DNA from: Pyrrhoderma lamaoense
Taxonomy: Eukaryota; Basidiomycota; Agaricomycetes; Hymenochaetales; Hymenochaetaceae
Assembly: GCA_002794735.1 (NCBI GenBank)
Contig: NBAZ01000001.1
Coordinates: 1,674,001 to 1,738,000, forward strand
Direction: 5' to 3'
Length of the DNA stretch: 64,000 nt
Shown here piece after piece: positions 25,514 through 35,748 of the stretch (its first letter is position 1; every line of letters begins with the position of its first letter). Under the pieces are notes generated by a model. That model was not told the DNA's origin. It worked only from the letters and a program-made list of their open reading frames with translations, and did no database searches. Position numbers and translations under genes: made by a program.

Positions 25514-26438
25514 TTAGTGCTGAAGAGCGAATTCCAATTGTGGTCTATCCACGACTTTTTGTGATTCTGCCGCATCAGAAAGTGCAGGCGAGTAGTCTGG
25601 GCGAATTCCCTCCTTCCATAACCTCGTATAACTTTCTCCCCCGGTCCATCGTCGGTCACCCTGTGAGCTTCCGGCTTGCATTTTCCAACGCTTTCTAGCT
25701 TCGTTTGACTCTGCCTCTGCATATTTCTTCTGACTCCAGCTCTTCAGATGTTCCTCCTCCTGTTCAAAGCCTCGCTGGATTGGACCGGGCTTGAATTTCG
25801 TACCATAGAACTCGGCCTCTAATCGAGACACCTGCGCAGCAACTTGTTGTTCAGAGCGTAGTGCTCTGAATTGTAAGACCGCAGCTGTGTAAGCTTCCGA
25901 AAGGGGCATTTCCGGTGTACTTTCGTATAGATTGACGGCGAAACGAACGGCACTAAAACAAGCACACGACAATAAGATCTTGCTTCGGAGGGCTATACAT
26001 TGAGAAATGGTTCACATACTCTTCAGAGCTAGGATTCCTAGTACGTTGACTGAGCCTTGTCCACTCTGCACCTGTCACAGCATGTTCATCCTCAATTCTA
26101 TCCTTCTCTACGAGCGTGCGTTCTCGGAAAGCTTCAAATGGATGATCGCGGAAAAACTGCCGGCGTACTTGGTCCTCAAGGTAGACGATCTGTTCTGCTT
26201 TGACTTTCTTAGGCTTCTTCAAGCGAGAACTCGCGCCTTCTGCAGTATGAGGGAGGTCATAAGGTTTTGCGTGCTTTTCGAATTCTGGTGGGAATCTATT
26301 CGGAGGTGCTCGAGCGGGAAGAGGGAGAGGTGGATGCTCAAGTACTGCCCTGTACCAGAGTGGCTCTCTTTGTATATATCCAGTCTGAGCAAGACGAGCT
26401 ACTTGTTTATGTACTTGAGTGGGGACCCGACGGACCAT
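25514..26438 (-). CDS. RSM25: Mitochondrial small ribosomal subunit protein mS23 (Rsm25-like)
   Basis: Component of the mitochondrial small ribosomal subunit. Two exons (26438-26020 and 25952-25514) joined by a 67-nt GT-AG intron encode 285 aa; the junction reads NPSSEDAVRFAVNLYES. The start MVRRVPTQVHKQVARLAQTG and the following EPLWYRAVLEHPPLPLP, QIVYLEDQVRRQFFRDHPFE and PEMPLSEAYTAAVLQFRALR blocks are typical of the fungal MRP-S25 family. The C-terminus is charged. It is convergent with Sec3 (103 bp between stops) and lies 146 bp from the Rpn5 stop. Confidence 0.9.
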
Positions 26439-26584
26439 CTTTAATAGCTGAAAGACTTTGAAACTGAAAACTAAGGAAATACTTCGATAGACGAAAACGA
26501 TCGGTCACGTGCCGGGACAAGTTATAAATTAGATTACAGAAATAATACATGTACACAATAACGAGTTCAAATTAATCTATCATC

Positions 26585-28385
26585 CTACGCTTTTACCCGG
26601 GATTGAGCAGCAAGAGCGGCATTCATGCCCATCCAAGTCTTCTCTACTAGACCAAGTAATCGTTGCATGTCTGAACTCCAATCATTCATCACATCCTCTG
26701 CTGTCTGTTCTTGGCGGAAGTTTATAACACCTGCTGGACGATCAATTCGTGCCCATACTGTCTTTGATACGACTAATCGGCAAAGCGTCTCTTCAGTCTC
26801 CTCGGGTGATAAATCCAGCATCGTCTGTAATCGTTTCATGGTGATACGAGTATAATATCTTGCAATAACTCGTACATTCTGAATAACATCATTTTTGAAT
26901 AATGAAGTCATCATATTATTCAAATTACTTACATGCTCAATCACTCGTGTGTGTAAGTCCTGCCAACGCTCATCCTGATCTGGGCCGAAGACATCCGTTT
27001 TTCGGAGAGTAGAGCCATAGATTTCCGTAATGCCAGGCCAGCGCATCAGTTCTTTCGTTACGAAACATTTCATTAGATTACTTGAAACCATAACCGTGGT
27101 CAGTACATTTACTTCGGTCAACTACAAGAAGAACTTACCGCGCAAAATCTAATTTAGTTAATTCGGGATAGTTATAGACCCTATTTAACATATCCGATTG
27201 CTCATTATCATGGGGGGCTAAAAGAATATAATACACAACGTGTTCTAATGCCTGTTAGTGTTTTTAGTGCAATTCGGGTGCATATGATAAAAGCTACAGA
27301 CCTCACGACCTCTTCCTGTTGCATCCTCTTTCACGGAAGGAGTCTCCCAAATATTGTAATAATGCTTTGCAACATCCAGATATTCTTTACCATGAAGAGA
27401 GTATTGAATCATGAGATCGTAGAATTTGAGTTTGAGGTCCTTTTAAAGATAATAAGGTTTAGTAACAGGAAATTATGTCGTATCACTGCACCTCATTCTC
27501 TTTCTCTTTAAGGAATTTTTCGTTGACTTTACGACTACCGACGCGAACTTTTATCCAGTCCGCTTCGCCCCGGCTTTGATCTTTTTTCCCTTCTCGAGCA
27601 GCCTCAGAGTCCTTACCCTTCGCTACTAAAACAAGTAGCCTCATTTGTTCGAGTAAGAATTCTGTTTTTTCTTTACGATCCATTGATGAGTATGTTTCCA
27701 CATGTAGGTCAGATAGTAGTTCCGATGCCGTCTCCAAGGATTTTTGAGGAGCGGGAGAGGTTTTAGTTGGTTTATTCGCCAGAGACTCATGATACTGAGC
27801 GAGTAATAGGGTTACTCGAGCTCGAGGAGTTTCTAGGAATATCTGACACACAAATGAGTCATTTCTAATGTTACAATTATCATACAGGTACTTACTTTTC
27901 CTTCAGTAACTTGACGAAGAGTATCAATTAGCTCCAACCATCTATCCAGACCGTCCCGATTCCTGACTTCATCTAGCCAACCCATTGCTTGCTCTACCAT
28001 TGCTTGTGTCACGGCCTTTAGCTGTCCGTGTTTTTTACTCAGCAATAGTATATTTGCGTTGAGTTGAGCGAAATCTCTAGCTTCATATGCAAGGTTTGAA
28101 ATCGTTGTAACCAGTGCTGTTGTAGACTTGAGGTCTGCAGCCTGTAGCATCGTTTAATAAAAGGAGAGAGAAGTCATACAGGTATGCATACATTGCGGGT
28201 TTGTTTCTCAAGAGCGAGCAATTTCTCGATTGCCTCCGTGAGTTGACCTTTCTACCAAAAGAAAGTCAAAAAGTGATTGAATTACAGAATACATCCTAAA
28301 CTACCTTTGCTAATGTAGTTGCCTCTGGAATTAAAGCAGTCACTTCTGGAGTAAAGTCCCTTTCTTGTTTCTTCGTATCCGACAT
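26585..28385 (-). CDS. RPN5: 26S proteasome regulatory subunit Rpn5 (PSMD12)
   Basis: Rpn5 is a lid subunit of the 19S regulatory particle. From the Met at 28385 (MSDTKKQERDFTPEVTALIP), about nine exons give roughly 460 aa with no frame break. TPR-like helices include AADLKSTTALVTTISNLAYE, DGLDRWLELIDTLRQVTEGK, RARVTLLLAQYHESLANKP and KFYDLMIQYSLHGKEYLDVA. The C-terminal PCI/winged-helix domain includes RVIARYYTRITMKRLQTMLD, SPEETEETLCRLVVSKTVWA and RIDRPAGVINF. A final long helix ends ...AQSRVKA. It shares a 214-bp divergent promoter with Sld2. Confidence 0.93.
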
Positions 28386-28599
28386 GATACTCGCAAAAAT
28401 AATTTCAGAGTTAAAGAGGAAGAGATGTATGTTGTGGCCACAAACCTGACTGAATGCAATTCGGAGACTGACGCGTCGTTACGCGTGTTTCTTGGAAAAG
28501 GTATTCCGATCCCACGACTACTAACACGCTCACGCCGCGCGTCACCGTGACGGTTTTACATCATTATCATAGACCTCCGACCGAAGGAATTGAAGGACG
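28386..28599. promoter_or_regulatory. RPN5/SLD2 divergent promoter with two MCB-like ACGCGT boxes
   Basis: The 214 bp between the Rpn5 and Sld2 start codons contain two perfect ACGCGT hexamers, at 28471-28476 and 28481-28486. A CGCGCGT-like stretch near 28535-28542 follows. In yeasts ACGCGT is the MluI cell-cycle box bound by MBF (Mbp1/Swi6; Cdc10/Res in fission yeast), which drives G1/S genes. Control of Sld2 is the likely target; binding itself is inference. Confidence 0.55.
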
Positions 28600-30218
28600 A
28601 TGGAGATTGCGACAGTACGAGCAGAAATCAAATCATGGGAACGCGCATTTCGATCAGAAAACTCCAGAAATCCTACTGTTGAAGACATCAAGGCGAATCA
28701 TAAGATAGGTTCGTATGCAATAGGCTACAACGTTTTCATATTAAATTACAACCACACTCACGTCTGCTCGGCGAAATAGCTGAAAAATACAAGCTCTACA
28801 AAAAACTATGCAAAACCGCTGCTATGTCTACCACCGTAAGCTCCAATAATCACTCTAATGGTCCGACAACACCCCCTCGCCGTTCTTCCGCATTGCCCGG
28901 CCCTTCTTCACTATTGCCAAAGTCGCGTCCCGTTCCGGAACCTACGGACACCTTAACATCAAATCCTTTCTCTCCAACAAAGCAACGTCGGAGAAAACAA
29001 ATGAGTCCGAACGATGCGCCTCTAGGAATGCCTAACTTCATGGAAGCACCTTCTACTCCTGCACGCAAACATGGAACTTCTTCGTCACCAAAGGGTCTAC
29101 CTACATTTGATCTCGTTCCGGAGCAACCCAGAGCCTCCGAGTATAATGTCCTCAATAGTGCAGTTAAAAGGGCTAAGAAGCGATTGCGTGGTGATATAGT
29201 TTCGCCTTCTCCTAAGAAACGGAAAACTATATCTACGCGATATGATCAACTAGATAATGATGAATCGGATACAGCTTGTATCACCGATTCACCAGTGAAG
29301 TCGAAATTAAATGGAAAGGACTTTAAACCAATCTTTGAAGATGATAGAATATCGGTACCTGATTTTCTAGGGAAGCTAAGTCAAAGTAGCCTTCCTCAGT
29401 CACAGTCAATTTTCAATTCCAACACTAGACGAAGTACAGCTACATCTGAAAGTACCACAGGTTCGGGACGTAATAAAATATCGGAGGTACATAAGCCGGA
29501 TATTCAAGAAGACCAAGAAGACGGAAAGGAAGCGCTCGACGCAAAAAAATATCCATCTGACGTACCTGATGACACTGGTAAATCCGGGCCACCATACATT
29601 AGCAGAAAACGGTCTAGTTCTGCCGATGTCGAGGATGCATCATTGCATAGCGATGGTGACACTGCGGGGCTTCTTCCTCCATCTCCACCACCCTTAAAAG
29701 GTAAAGAGACTGGGAACCACAATAGCATACACAAAGCAGCGAACCGAAATCGAAAAAAGGTCAAAGTTTCAATGGATGTGGATCCACAGGATGTTGAGGA
29801 AAATGATGGTGATATCAGCGTTATCGAAATCGACCCTATCTTGCTTACTCGGAGAAGGTGCACCACGAATGATGATGATGAGGACGAGGAATCCCTCATG
29901 AGAGAGACTTACGGATTTATTGATGCAACTTCCAAATACGAATTTACGGGATTGGAAGAGAATGGCCAAGCCGATGAAGAAGTTGATATTGACCTTCATG
30001 ACGACCTACGCCAAGTACTACATATATCGGCTTCCCGAAAACATGAACGTGAAGAACAGGCTCTCGTAGATTCCCTGTTGCATGGTGAACTTCGATCGCG
30101 AAATGAGCATGGTGAAGTGTGGGGTATCGGCGAAGTTGATGATCCTGCATTCACCATCACGGATGGTGAAGATGACTGGGCAGGTGAAGGAGTGCCATGG
30201 GAAGTAGGCGAACTGTAG
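28600..30218 (+). CDS. SLD2: DNA replication initiation factor Sld2/Drc1
   Basis: Sld2 is an S-CDK substrate that, once phosphorylated, binds Dpb11/TopBP1 and helps load GINS and Pol epsilon at origins. Two exons (28600-28708 and 28780-30218) encode 515 aa. The N-terminus is diagnostic: RAEIKSWERAFRSENSRNPT, then EDIKANHKIAEKYKLYKKL. The rest is disordered with many CDK-type sites (PFSPTKQRR, KQMSPND, APSTPARKH, IVSPSPKKRK, TDSPVKSK). Basic KKRLRG and PKKRKT stretches could serve as nuclear signals. The C-terminus is acidic and Trp-rich (DDWAGEGVPWEVGEL). No frame break is needed. The exon-1 start is required for the conserved N-terminal motif. Confidence 0.9.
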
Positions 30219-30661
30219 CATAGGTAGGAATTGTCTAGATTTTCTTGTATTTCGTATGCGGATACCTCAAAGACCTCGACTGAACTGCATTGTAGGGGTA
30301 TCAACCCTTTACACGTGTATTCAACACGCTAATGTGACCAATTTCATTAATTAGCCTCACATCTACGTCCTCGTGTAGAACTTAATCTTTATGTCTTGTG
30401 CACGCTCATCAAGTCGGTCTATAATTATTCGGTCGAAGAAGAACCCCTTGCGTCTAGTGGATGTAAGGTCACTCGCTATGCAGAGTTGGGCACCGTTTTC
30501 CATGCGCGATTCGCACCTAGGTCCCTCAACTTGGTGTATATAAGCTGACCACAAACCCAGTCCTTCTGGTTACTTTCCAACACCCTTGTTTTCGAGGCGT
30601 AAACCTTTGCTTTGCTGTTATATCAAGTTTTATTCTAGTTTATTCTTTCGTATCAATAACT
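30219..30661. promoter_or_regulatory. Intergenic region between Sld2 and the F-box/LRR-like gene
   Basis: About 440 bp between tandem plus-strand genes. It holds the Sld2 3' UTR and the upstream region of the next gene; no gene or defined element is seen. Confidence 0.45.
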
Positions 30662-33017
30662 ATGCTTCTTCTACTTAAGGATCCGGAAGTTATGAGATTC
30701 GTCCTCGACTATATATTAGAAACTCCCAACGGTCGTCGGACCGTCTCGCGGATTTCTCGAACTTGCAAGGCTCTATCCGACCTGGCATTGAATGCACTAT
30801 GGAAGGAGCTGGACTCTCTACTTCCCCTCTTATCCTTGATGCCTGGACATCTCTTCAAAAAGTCTCGCCGGCCAGGTCAAGGTTTTGTGAGTACAAAAAG
30901 ATAGAAATGTTTATGATTCTTGCGAAATTGACATACTTGAATTGATGAAGAACAAGGCACCAAGTCCCGAGGACTGGACCCAGGTTTTGAGATACGGAGA
31001 GAGAGTTATGAAAATTTCTTACAATGAAAGTGCTGGCATCATACATCCAAATATCTTCTCCACATTAGCCCAGTGTAAAACACTGATACTACCGAACTTG
31101 AGGACAATACAGTGGAAAAGTGATTCGACAGCAGGACTGGGAAGAAGTATTCTTTTCTTGGGTCCTCACTTGCGATCGGTATCGATAGATATAGGTGGAG
31201 GGATTCCACCAGAAGATTTAGCGGAGTACTTAACTGCGGTATCGTCCAGTACGAGGCTGACTTCACTATCAATTACATCACCGTCAAGACTCCCAAATTC
31301 CCTTCCACGCCTTCTTCAACAGCAGACAACTTTAGAAAAGGTTTGTCTTTTGGCTCCAGGAGCTTTATCGCCATCTATCGGTCGTTGGTTGTCATCAATC
31401 ACATCTCTTCAAAGCCTACAAGTCGATGTTGGGGATCGTTCTGATGGTGTAATCGCCAGCTTTTTCAATGGCCTACCAACATCGGGAAGATCCTCACCAG
31501 GTTTTGCTTCCCCCGACCTAGTAATGACACCTCTTTCAACGGCAGATTCTACGGTCCTAGTGAATTTCTCGATGGAACCTGGCTTCAAGCAACTCAGGAA
31601 TGTAAGCGTCAGTGGGGAATTGGGATCTGTTTCTAGTTTCCTGGCACGTATCCCGGCTCCTCTAGAGAGCGTCAAGCTCATCCTTGATGAACCAGAAGAT
31701 GCAAAGGAATGGCGGGCTCTTTGGTTCGTTATTAGCAGACAATTCAAGAATAGTCTTCGTTCGATTTCAATCTCCTCATCGAGCAGCCGTTCAGGAACAC
31801 GAAATGAAAACGTAGCTCGACGCCTACGGTTGGATGGCTTGGAGAATACTGAGCATTCTAGACTCATATTCCCGTACCTGACACATTTTGAGGCGGATTT
31901 AGTCGAATCCCGCATTATTCTTGATCAAGATCTACAGCACCTAGCCACGGCTTGTCCCAACCTTGAAGTCGTTAAACTATGCCCCATAACGAGCTGGCCA
32001 ATCTCACAGGGTCCGCCGAAGACGACGTTAACGGGTGTAGCACTCTTAACTGCCGGTTGTGAACGGTTGCACACTCTACATATTCCTATTCATGCCTTCA
32101 AAATGGACGACCCATCTCTATTTGAGATTGAAACATCTTCCTTATCGTTACGGACGCTACACCTCGGGCACTCGTGGATTGGAGATCCAATGGGTGTTGC
32201 TATCCATCTTAGCCACTTTGCTCCGTATCTTGAAAACTTGAAGTATTTCCATGAGAGGAACAGACCCGGGTTCATTGAAGCCCATTGTAATGGTTGGCAG
32301 CGCGTGAATAATATCCTTCCTCAACTGCAACAACTCCGATTACATGAGCGTAGTCAAACACAATCCTTCGAGATAATTCGTCGACTTGGTCCCGCAAGTA
32401 TTCCACCTTCTCCACCGTCTTACATTCGATTGTCCGCATCTCCTAACCCTCTAAAGAAGTGCGTCAGTCGAGCAATTCAGGCAGGTCCTTCGACTACGGA
32501 TAGAGGCATGCAGACGAAGGTCAACACTCGCAACAAAAATATATCAACAAAGCCTATTCCGTCGGATATGCACGATGTGATGGTAGAGGCGCGGCCGTTT
32601 GCACAAGATCAGGGTATTGACGCAACTCCAAGAGTACATGATGAAGGGATTCAAATGCGACCACTATCTATTTCTAAACTAATTGAAACTATACCGCCAC
32701 CAGAAATAATCACTGTCAATGTCTCAACATCACCTGTACGAGAAGAGTTCGAAGAGCTAGAAGTTGAAGTACCAGAACCGGCGCCTTCGGGAGTTATTAC
32801 CCGATCTTTCGCGTTGCTGGCACAAATCATACGCGCTTTGTCACCGCCTATCCTCCTGAGGATTCTCAATCTTTTCAGTCTCTGGTCCAATCTTGCACTC
32901 CATCCACTTCGTGGAAACACTCCGGGATATCGAGCTGGCTACCAACCTACACCGATGAGACGTACTGCTGTGCCCGCACTGCTTTTTGGACCAAGATTGA
33001 ATATTTTCTTCCCATAA
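30662..33017 (+). CDS. F-box-like/leucine-rich protein
   Basis: Two exons (30662-30886 and 30951-33017) joined by a 64-nt intron encode 763 aa. The N-terminus (DPEVMRFVLDYILETPNGRR, ISRTCKALSDLALNALWKEL, DSLLPLLSLMPGHLF) has the degenerate F-box pattern seen in the large basidiomycete F-box/LRR families. Residues ~90-480 contain irregular leucine-rich repeats (LRTIQW, LRSVSIDIGG, LTSLSITSP, LQSLQVDVG, LEVVKLCP, LRTLHLGHSW). The last ~230 residues are low-complexity, ending in a hydrophobic segment (LLAQIIRALSPPILLRILNL) that may be a membrane helix or amphipathic element. An SCF substrate-adaptor role is inferred; the partner and substrate are unknown. Confidence 0.75.
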
Positions 33018-33479
33018 AAATCTGTCTTACAAATCGTTCCTTGTTTTATTATATTGTATTTTGTAATTCTACTTGTATGCGCACTTATATGTACATGTAC
33101 AATACACTCCGTTCCTATGCAGCTCGATATGCCTTTTCTTGAATCAGTATGCATCTTAGTTGTTATGCTTATCTTCACTTTAGCCTTACGTAGTTACCAT
33201 GTCACCTATGCGCTTATGATTTTCTCAAATATATAAAGCTTTTGTTTCCGCCTTATAGTAATTTACCCCTACAAGATATAATAAGATCGTGTCGAACTCT
33301 TCATATGGAGGTCGCTGCATAATATTCTCTTGATGACGTTTAAACCCTCACTTTACTCACTAAACTATCTCCGTTTTTATTTCTGGTTCCGCATCTTTGC
33401 ATCGCCTTCCTTCTATACCCTTCTGTCTATATTTCTACGAACCACCTCCTCAGAGGTTTAGCAAAAGCAACCATTACAT
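33018..33479. other. Intergenic region
   Basis: About 460 bp, AT-rich near the 3' side of the F-box/LRR-like gene and CT-rich just before the next start codon. No gene is seen. Confidence 0.5.
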
Positions 33480-35427
33480 ATGCACAAGCTGAACTCCGAG
33501 CCTGGGCGTTCTGATGATATTCGTAGCTCGCCGGAACCAACTGGACATGATCCTGAACCACAGACTACATATGAAAAAAAGGACAAGAGTTCCAATGACT
33601 CCTTACTAGGCAACTCTTCGCCTCTGATCGAGGAGAATGGCCTTAGAATACGGCCGCCGGAACAGTACGACGACCCAGCATTTAGCAGTGATTCAAGAGA
33701 TCATCCAGACCACAGCGGTTCTCCTATCGACAACCAGATAAACACTTGGAATATAAACGCCGATGAACCCCCACCGTATGAGCAGGTAGCTATATCCCCT
33801 TCTGCTTCTCCAACGGTCGATGTACCTGCAGAAGCACAGTACACTTCCCCAATAGAGTCAAGACCTTCGTCCTCACATTCACTGGTCGTTGACTTTTCTG
33901 GTCAAGGTACTGACGGGGAAGAGTCTATACAGGACGATAACGAACAAAATGCACTATTAGCGTATTTGCAAGACGAAGAAAATGACAATGACAATGAACT
34001 TCATGATGGGGAAGAAGATATTCCTATGTCTTTAAGACCTCATATGGGCCTGCCCCTAAGGCAACAAAGCACTTCAGAATTTGAGTCGAGGGGGCGCCCC
34101 AATAATGTCACGGACCTTCAACGAAGTGCAACTCTTCCTCCTGTTTCCACGGTCACAAACGGTGAACCGTTTGCTCAGGCGGAAAATGAGCGGCCACGTC
34201 CAGCCCGTCGGCTTAACACGACAAGTCCCGGTCGTCATGCTCCAAACTTAGGCATAATCGATGAACTGGATGAGAATACTCCATTCACCCAGGATAGAGG
34301 CAGATACCAGTTACAGGGTAGAGCATTAACACCTCCAACACGAGCAAATACAATTACTCGGATAGAGAACAAAAATGTGTGTTTACAAATTTTCTCAATA
34401 AAATCAGTATTGACCTCATTATCTCTACGGTAATAAGGCTGCACCCATGCAACGTGTTGTGATCACCGAAAATGCTTCGTCTCCTATCCCTCAAGCACTA
34501 CCTTTTCGAATAAACTTGAATCCTGGAGAATTTCTCACTCGAATCCCTCCTCCTCCACCATCCGGTCAGGTAAGACCTCCCTCGATGCAGCCATATATGG
34601 CGCCTACCCCTGCTCCAGCAATGCAACCGATATACCAAGAATCACGTTCCCTTCCACAGAGTCGTAACTCTTCTCAGATATTCCACACGGATAATGGACG
34701 CTCTGAGTGGTCTCCAGAACAGTTATACGAGGATCAGGGAGTCCGCCACCGACCTGTCCCAGTTGAACTTCTGGGTAACCCGAATCTTTACCATACTCAC
34801 AGAAGTTCGCCATCCCCTTCAACAAATTCTTCAAGAGTAGATTTAAGGCCAGCCTCACTGTTACCTGGGATACCTCAAAACAATAATGCCAACTATAGCC
34901 CAAGGATAGGTGAACAACGGCCTATGCCTATCACAGAGCCCCAACAGTCCATGAGATCTGCACTTTCGCGATCTACAAGCCAACCCTTTCCCCCATCCTC
35001 TTCTGCTGCTAGTGTATTTTCAGAGACTTCTACAATGTCCAGAAGTCCAATGACTGCAGCAGAACGACACAGACCGAAGAGGATCGTTATGCCTGCTCCT
35101 TTACAGCAGCAAAATATAAATTCGTACAAAACAGGCGCAAATATCAATCAAAGTTCAACCGCAATGGCTTATCAGGCTGCTGCCGCTGTTATACCAGTGC
35201 ACGATCCAAAGAAGGGAAATATGCTGAAGAAACGGGCTACTATTCAAGTACAAGCTGGTTCTTCTCTACATCAAAAGCACAATCATCTTGGGGTTGAACG
35301 CTCTATTTCTACGAAAGGATTTTTCAGTAGTCTCGGGTCCGCCTTTGGGAAAGGCCTCACAGCGGAACCGGAGTCTAAGTTACCTAAACCTAGTAGGAAA
35401 CTAAGTAAACGAAAGACACTATTTTGA
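33480..35427 (+). CDS. Disordered protein with a PPPY motif (unknown function)
   Basis: Two exons (33480-34376 and 34438-35427), 61-nt intron, 628 aa, no frame break. Composition is rich in Ser, Pro, Asn and Gln throughout, with acidic stretches (LQDEENDNDNELHDGEEDI). A DEPPPYEQV motif near residue 98 is a classic PPxY ligand for WW domains, as in adaptors for Rsp5/Nedd4-type ubiquitin ligases. A Pro-rich core (RIPPPPPSGQVRPP) follows. The C-terminal ~70 residues are basic (NMLKKRATIQVQ, KGFFSSLGSAFGKGL, SRKLSKRKTLF) and are the part most likely to be conserved. I do not recognise the family. Confidence 0.65.
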
Positions 35428-35748
35428 TACCACATTATTATTATTCTATATCCTCACAATCTCAATTGTATCTGTTAATGACATGCTATCGCTTTTTGAA
35501 CACTTTCTCTTGGTTCTTCTGGGTACATCTTTGTTATCGCTTTTTTTGCTGTGGGTTTTCCCGCTACTTTCTTTGACCCCTAATATATTTACAATACTCA
35601 TGAATCAGCACTTATGATCTATGTATGTTTATGCTTCTTGTTAACTATGAAATCCATCCTAGTTGTAGAAATAAAATAACACGATGTGGTAATCGCAATG
35701 TAAACAACGCGTCGCGTCGCGCTCCTTACTCCATTTCGCCTACTAACC
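35428..35748. promoter_or_regulatory. Upstream region of the Chk2-like kinase with an MCB-like box
   Basis: About 320 bp between tandem genes. An ACGCGT hexamer at 35707-35712 lies within a CG-repeat stretch (ACGCGTCGCGTCGCG) about 37 nt upstream of the kinase ATG. MBF-type G1/S control is a plausible inference. Confidence 0.4.

Noticed and set aside
28850..30304. Several long antisense ORFs across Sld2
   Set aside because: They are Ser/Arg-rich shadows of the disordered Sld2 coding strand; the plus strand has the diagnostic Sld2 N-terminus.
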